Below are positions 61,935 through 64,000 of a stretch of DNA of 64,000 nucleotides, in pieces; within the stretch, counting starts at the first letter, position 1, and each line of letters begins with the position of its first letter. The notes under the pieces are model-generated. The model saw only the letters and a program-made list of their open reading frames with translations. It was not told the DNA's origin and searched no databases. Source of the stretch: Bacteroidaceae bacterium (GTDB lineage Bacteria; Bacteroidota; Bacteroidia; Bacteroidales; Bacteroidaceae); the NCBI GenBank assembly GCA_017622815.1, contig JAGAQH010000018.1, forward strand, positions 1 to 64,000, in the 5' to 3' direction. Made by a program: the position numbers and the translations under genes.

Positions 61935-64000
61935 ATGAAAGGAAAGTTTCTTGCCGTACTTGCATTAGTGGGTATGGCGGGCATGTCCTATGCCCAAGAG
62001 AGGGAGCAGGACTCTGTTCGTGTGGCAGAGTTGGGTGAGGTAGTGGTAAAGGCGGTAAGTGCCCCCAAGGGTGCTCCCTTTGCCGTGAGCAGAATCAGTA
62101 AGATGGAGTTGCAGGAGTTCTCCACAGGCGGGCAGGAGTTGCCCTACCTGTTTGCACGCACCCCGGGTGTGGTGGCGTGGAGCGAGAACGGATTGGGCAC
62201 TGGCACGGTGTACATGCGTATGCGTGGCAGTGCCGGAAGCCGTGTGAACGTCACCCTGGACGGCGTGTCGCTCAATTCGCCCGAAGACCAGTGCGTGTTT
62301 TGGGCCAACATGAATTCCTATGCCTCCCTGCTGGGAAGCGTGCAGATACAGCGCGGCGTGGGCAGCAGTACCACGGGCGACGGTGCCTTCGGAGGCAGCA
62401 TTGCCATGCAGACGAAGTTGCCGCAGATGCAACCCATGCTGGAGGTGACGGGAAGTTACGGCAGTTACAACACATGGCGCGCTGGTGGTCAGTTCTCCAC
62501 GGGTCTGCTGGGCAAGCATTGGGTGGTGGACGGAGCCTATCATCAGACCACTACCGACGGTTATCTGCATGGCACGCATGGCAAGAGCGGAAGTTACACG
62601 GCAGGTGTGGCATGGCTGAGCGAGGACAGCCGCCTGGTGCTGAAATACAGGAACTTGGGCAACTTTGAAAGTACCGGCCAGGCATGGAACGGAGTGACGG
62701 CAGGCAACGATGACTACAGCCTGAATGCCTATGGTGGAGTGAAGACCTACGAGGACCTCTACCGCATGGGACTGGGCAGATACAACAGCCTGTACGAGCG
62801 TTTCATAGAGGACTGGGACGACCCCACGGCATGGAAGACAGAACGCTATGCCAAGGTGGACGGAAGTCTGTGGGACCGCACTACGGACAACTTCTGGCAG
62901 AACCACAATATCCTGTCTGCGGCTTGGCGCATAAACGACCGTTGGAGCACCACGGCAGCCCTGCGCTATACCTATGGCTATGGCTACTACGACGAGTTCC
63001 GCTATCAGAACAAAGGTGCAAGCAAGTTCGGCCTGAACTATGTGCCGCAGGACGGCAGCAACCGTAGCGACTTCGTGCGCCAGAAGGGCCTCACCCAGCA
63101 CACCTATGGCGTGCATCTGAATGCCAACTACAAGGACCGCCGTTGGGATGTCATCACCGGTTTGTCTGCCCAGGGTTTCACCGGCAACCATTTCGGTTAC
63201 CTTACATACATCAGCAACGAGGACCTTCGTAAGCACTATATCCCCACACCTGGCGGCAAGTATCAGTATTACGATAGCGATGCATGGAAGACCGACCTCT
63301 CCGTCTTTGCCAAGGCAACGTATCATCTCTGTGACCAGTGGGATGCCTTTGCGGATGTACAGTATCGCCATGTGGGTTTCCGCACGGACGGATATAACGA
63401 CAAGTTCGTGAAGGATGCCGACGGCATGTATCAGGCACAACCGCTTAACGTGGATGTGACATACGACTTCGTGAATCCCAAGGCAGGTTTCGCCTGGCAT
63501 AAGGACGGACATCGTGCCTATGTGAGTTATGCCATGAGTTCCAGAGAACCAGAGCGCAACAACTTCACCGACAACGGCCAGAGCGGTGCACCGCGTGCCG
63601 AGCGTCTGCACGATGTGGAGGTGGGCTACTCCTACGATGCCAAGAACTGGTATGTCAGTGCAGGCCTGTACTATATGGGCTATAAGGACCAGTTGGTGCA
63701 GACGGGCGAACTGAGCGACATAGGCGAGGCGCTGACCACCAACATCGAGGACTCCTACCGTATGGGACTGGAGGTAAGTGCCGGTTACACACCCTTCAAG
63801 TGGTTGTCCCTGGACGTGAACGGAGCCTTCAGCCGCAACCGCATACTCTCCTTCGACGAGCATGTCAGTTACGACTGGGACGAGTCCTTCCAGGTGAAGC
63901 ATTACGACAACTCCACCCTGGCCTTCTCTCCCTCTGTGGTGCTCAACGGCATGGCCACCTTCCGTTGGCAGGGACTGAAAGCAGTATGGCACACCAACTT
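61935..64000 (+). CDS. TonB-dependent outer-membrane receptor, thiamine-regulated (partial)
   Basis: 688 codons of an open frame run off the window end, so the C-terminus is missing. A signal peptide (about 1-21, SYAQ) is followed by a plug domain: ELPYLFARTPGVVAW, VYMRMRGSAGSRVNVTLDG and GVGSSTTGDGAFGGSI. Barrel strands follow from about 160. It lacks an N-terminal CarboxypepD_reg domain. Behind a TPP riboswitch, it probably imports thiamine, its phosphates or a precursor across the outer membrane, like the thiamine-regulated receptor described in Bacteroides. A long opposite-strand open frame over the same bases is an artefact. Confidence 0.92.
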   Translation, partial: MKGKFLAVLALVGMAGMSYAQEREQDSVRVAELGEVVVKAVSAPKGAPFAVSRISKMELQEFSTGGQELPYLFARTPGVVAWSENGLGTGTVYMRMRGSAGSRVNVTLDGVSLNSPEDQCVFWANMNSYASLLGSVQIQRGVGSSTTGDGAFGGSIAMQTKLPQMQPMLEVTGSYGSYNTWRAGGQFSTGLLGKHWVVDGAYHQTTTDGYLHGTHGKSGSYTAGVAWLSEDSRLVLKYRNLGNFESTGQAWNGVTAGNDDYSLNAYGGVKTYEDLYRMGLGRYNSLYERFIEDWDDPTAWKTERYAKVDGSLWDRTTDNFWQNHNILSAAWRINDRWSTTAALRYTYGYGYYDEFRYQNKGASKFGLNYVPQDGSNRSDFVRQKGLTQHTYGVHLNANYKDRRWDVITGLSAQGFTGNHFGYLTYISNEDLRKHYIPTPGGKYQYYDSDAWKTDLSVFAKATYHLCDQWDAFADVQYRHVGFRTDGYNDKFVKDADGMYQAQPLNVDVTYDFVNPKAGFAWHKDGHRAYVSYAMSSREPERNNFTDNGQSGAPRAERLHDVEVGYSYDAKNWYVSAGLYYMGYKDQLVQTGELSDIGEALTTNIEDSYRMGLEVSAGYTPFKWLSLDVNGAFSRNRILSFDEHVSYDWDESFQVKHYDNSTLAFSPSVVLNGMATFRWQGLKAVWHTN

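Noticed and set aside
61965-63992. 675-codon minus-strand open frame
   Set aside because: It lies opposite the TonB-dependent receptor, which has a signal peptide, plug domain and upstream riboswitch. The antisense frame has no recognisable domains.

Overview
The window is chromosomal DNA from a member of the Bacteroidota, most likely order Bacteroidales and Prevotella-like. The evidence is: promoters of the form TTTG-N19/20-TAnnTTTG; an arginine pathway using an N-succinylornithine-type transcarbamylase; a type IX secretion-like C-terminal tail on a sialidase; a NigD-like lipoprotein; a complete set of menaquinone genes; and a TonB-dependent receptor behind a TPP riboswitch. No rRNA, tRNA or CRISPR array was seen. 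The genus cannot be fixed from the sequence alone.

Layout: (1) 1-777, non-coding with short repeats. (2) 778-2088, a GMP synthetase whose glutaminase domain is degenerate. (3) 2500-3401 (-), a DUF3791-DUF3990-DUF3791 cassette that resembles a toxin-antitoxin module. (4) 3638-12795 (+), an arginine/proline cluster: argR, a GNAT enzyme, argG, two PspC genes, argC, argD, proC, proB, proA, argF'. (5) 12909-17970, a divergent serine-type sulfatase and sialidase pair. (6) 18062-23795 (-), menF-menD-menB-menC-menE. (7) 24057-31080 (+), a leucine operon (leuA, DUF559, leuC, leuD, a second leuA/cimA-like gene, leuB) with inverted hairpin repeats at three gene boundaries. (8) 31311-42617, an A+T-rich island bounded by a 297-bp direct repeat of the murF 3' end. 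It carries eight genes: a membrane protein, a tubulin-like GTPase ending in a GYF_2 domain, a zinc-ribbon/CHB_HEX/MORN membrane protein, and five exported proteins of unknown function. (9) 42321-50428, murF (-), then folP, cdaA, pta, ackA, an aldose-epimerase-like gene and cstA. (10) 50798-54677 (-), lpxH, sufT-like, radC, a GT2 glycosyltransferase and efp. (11) 54874-60158 (+), rpmH, a PASTA protein, rluD, ddl, an acyltransferase and a NigD-like lipoprotein, then glycerate kinase (-). (12) 61747-64000 (+), a TPP riboswitch and the start of a TonB-dependent receptor that runs off the window.

Most of the window is biosynthetic housekeeping: arginine, proline, leucine, menaquinone, folate, peptidoglycan and acetate production. 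The accessory parts are the tubulin-like island, the DUF3990 cassette, the DUF559 element with its inverted repeats, and the glycan-foraging pair. Intergenic DNA is rich in small repeats: hairpins with a CCCCTCC/GGAGGGG stem, REPIN-like palindromes bounded by GTAGGG/CCCTAC, 23-bp minisatellites and 7-10-bp arrays. The best candidate for an undescribed system is the tubulin-like cluster at 32194-42201.
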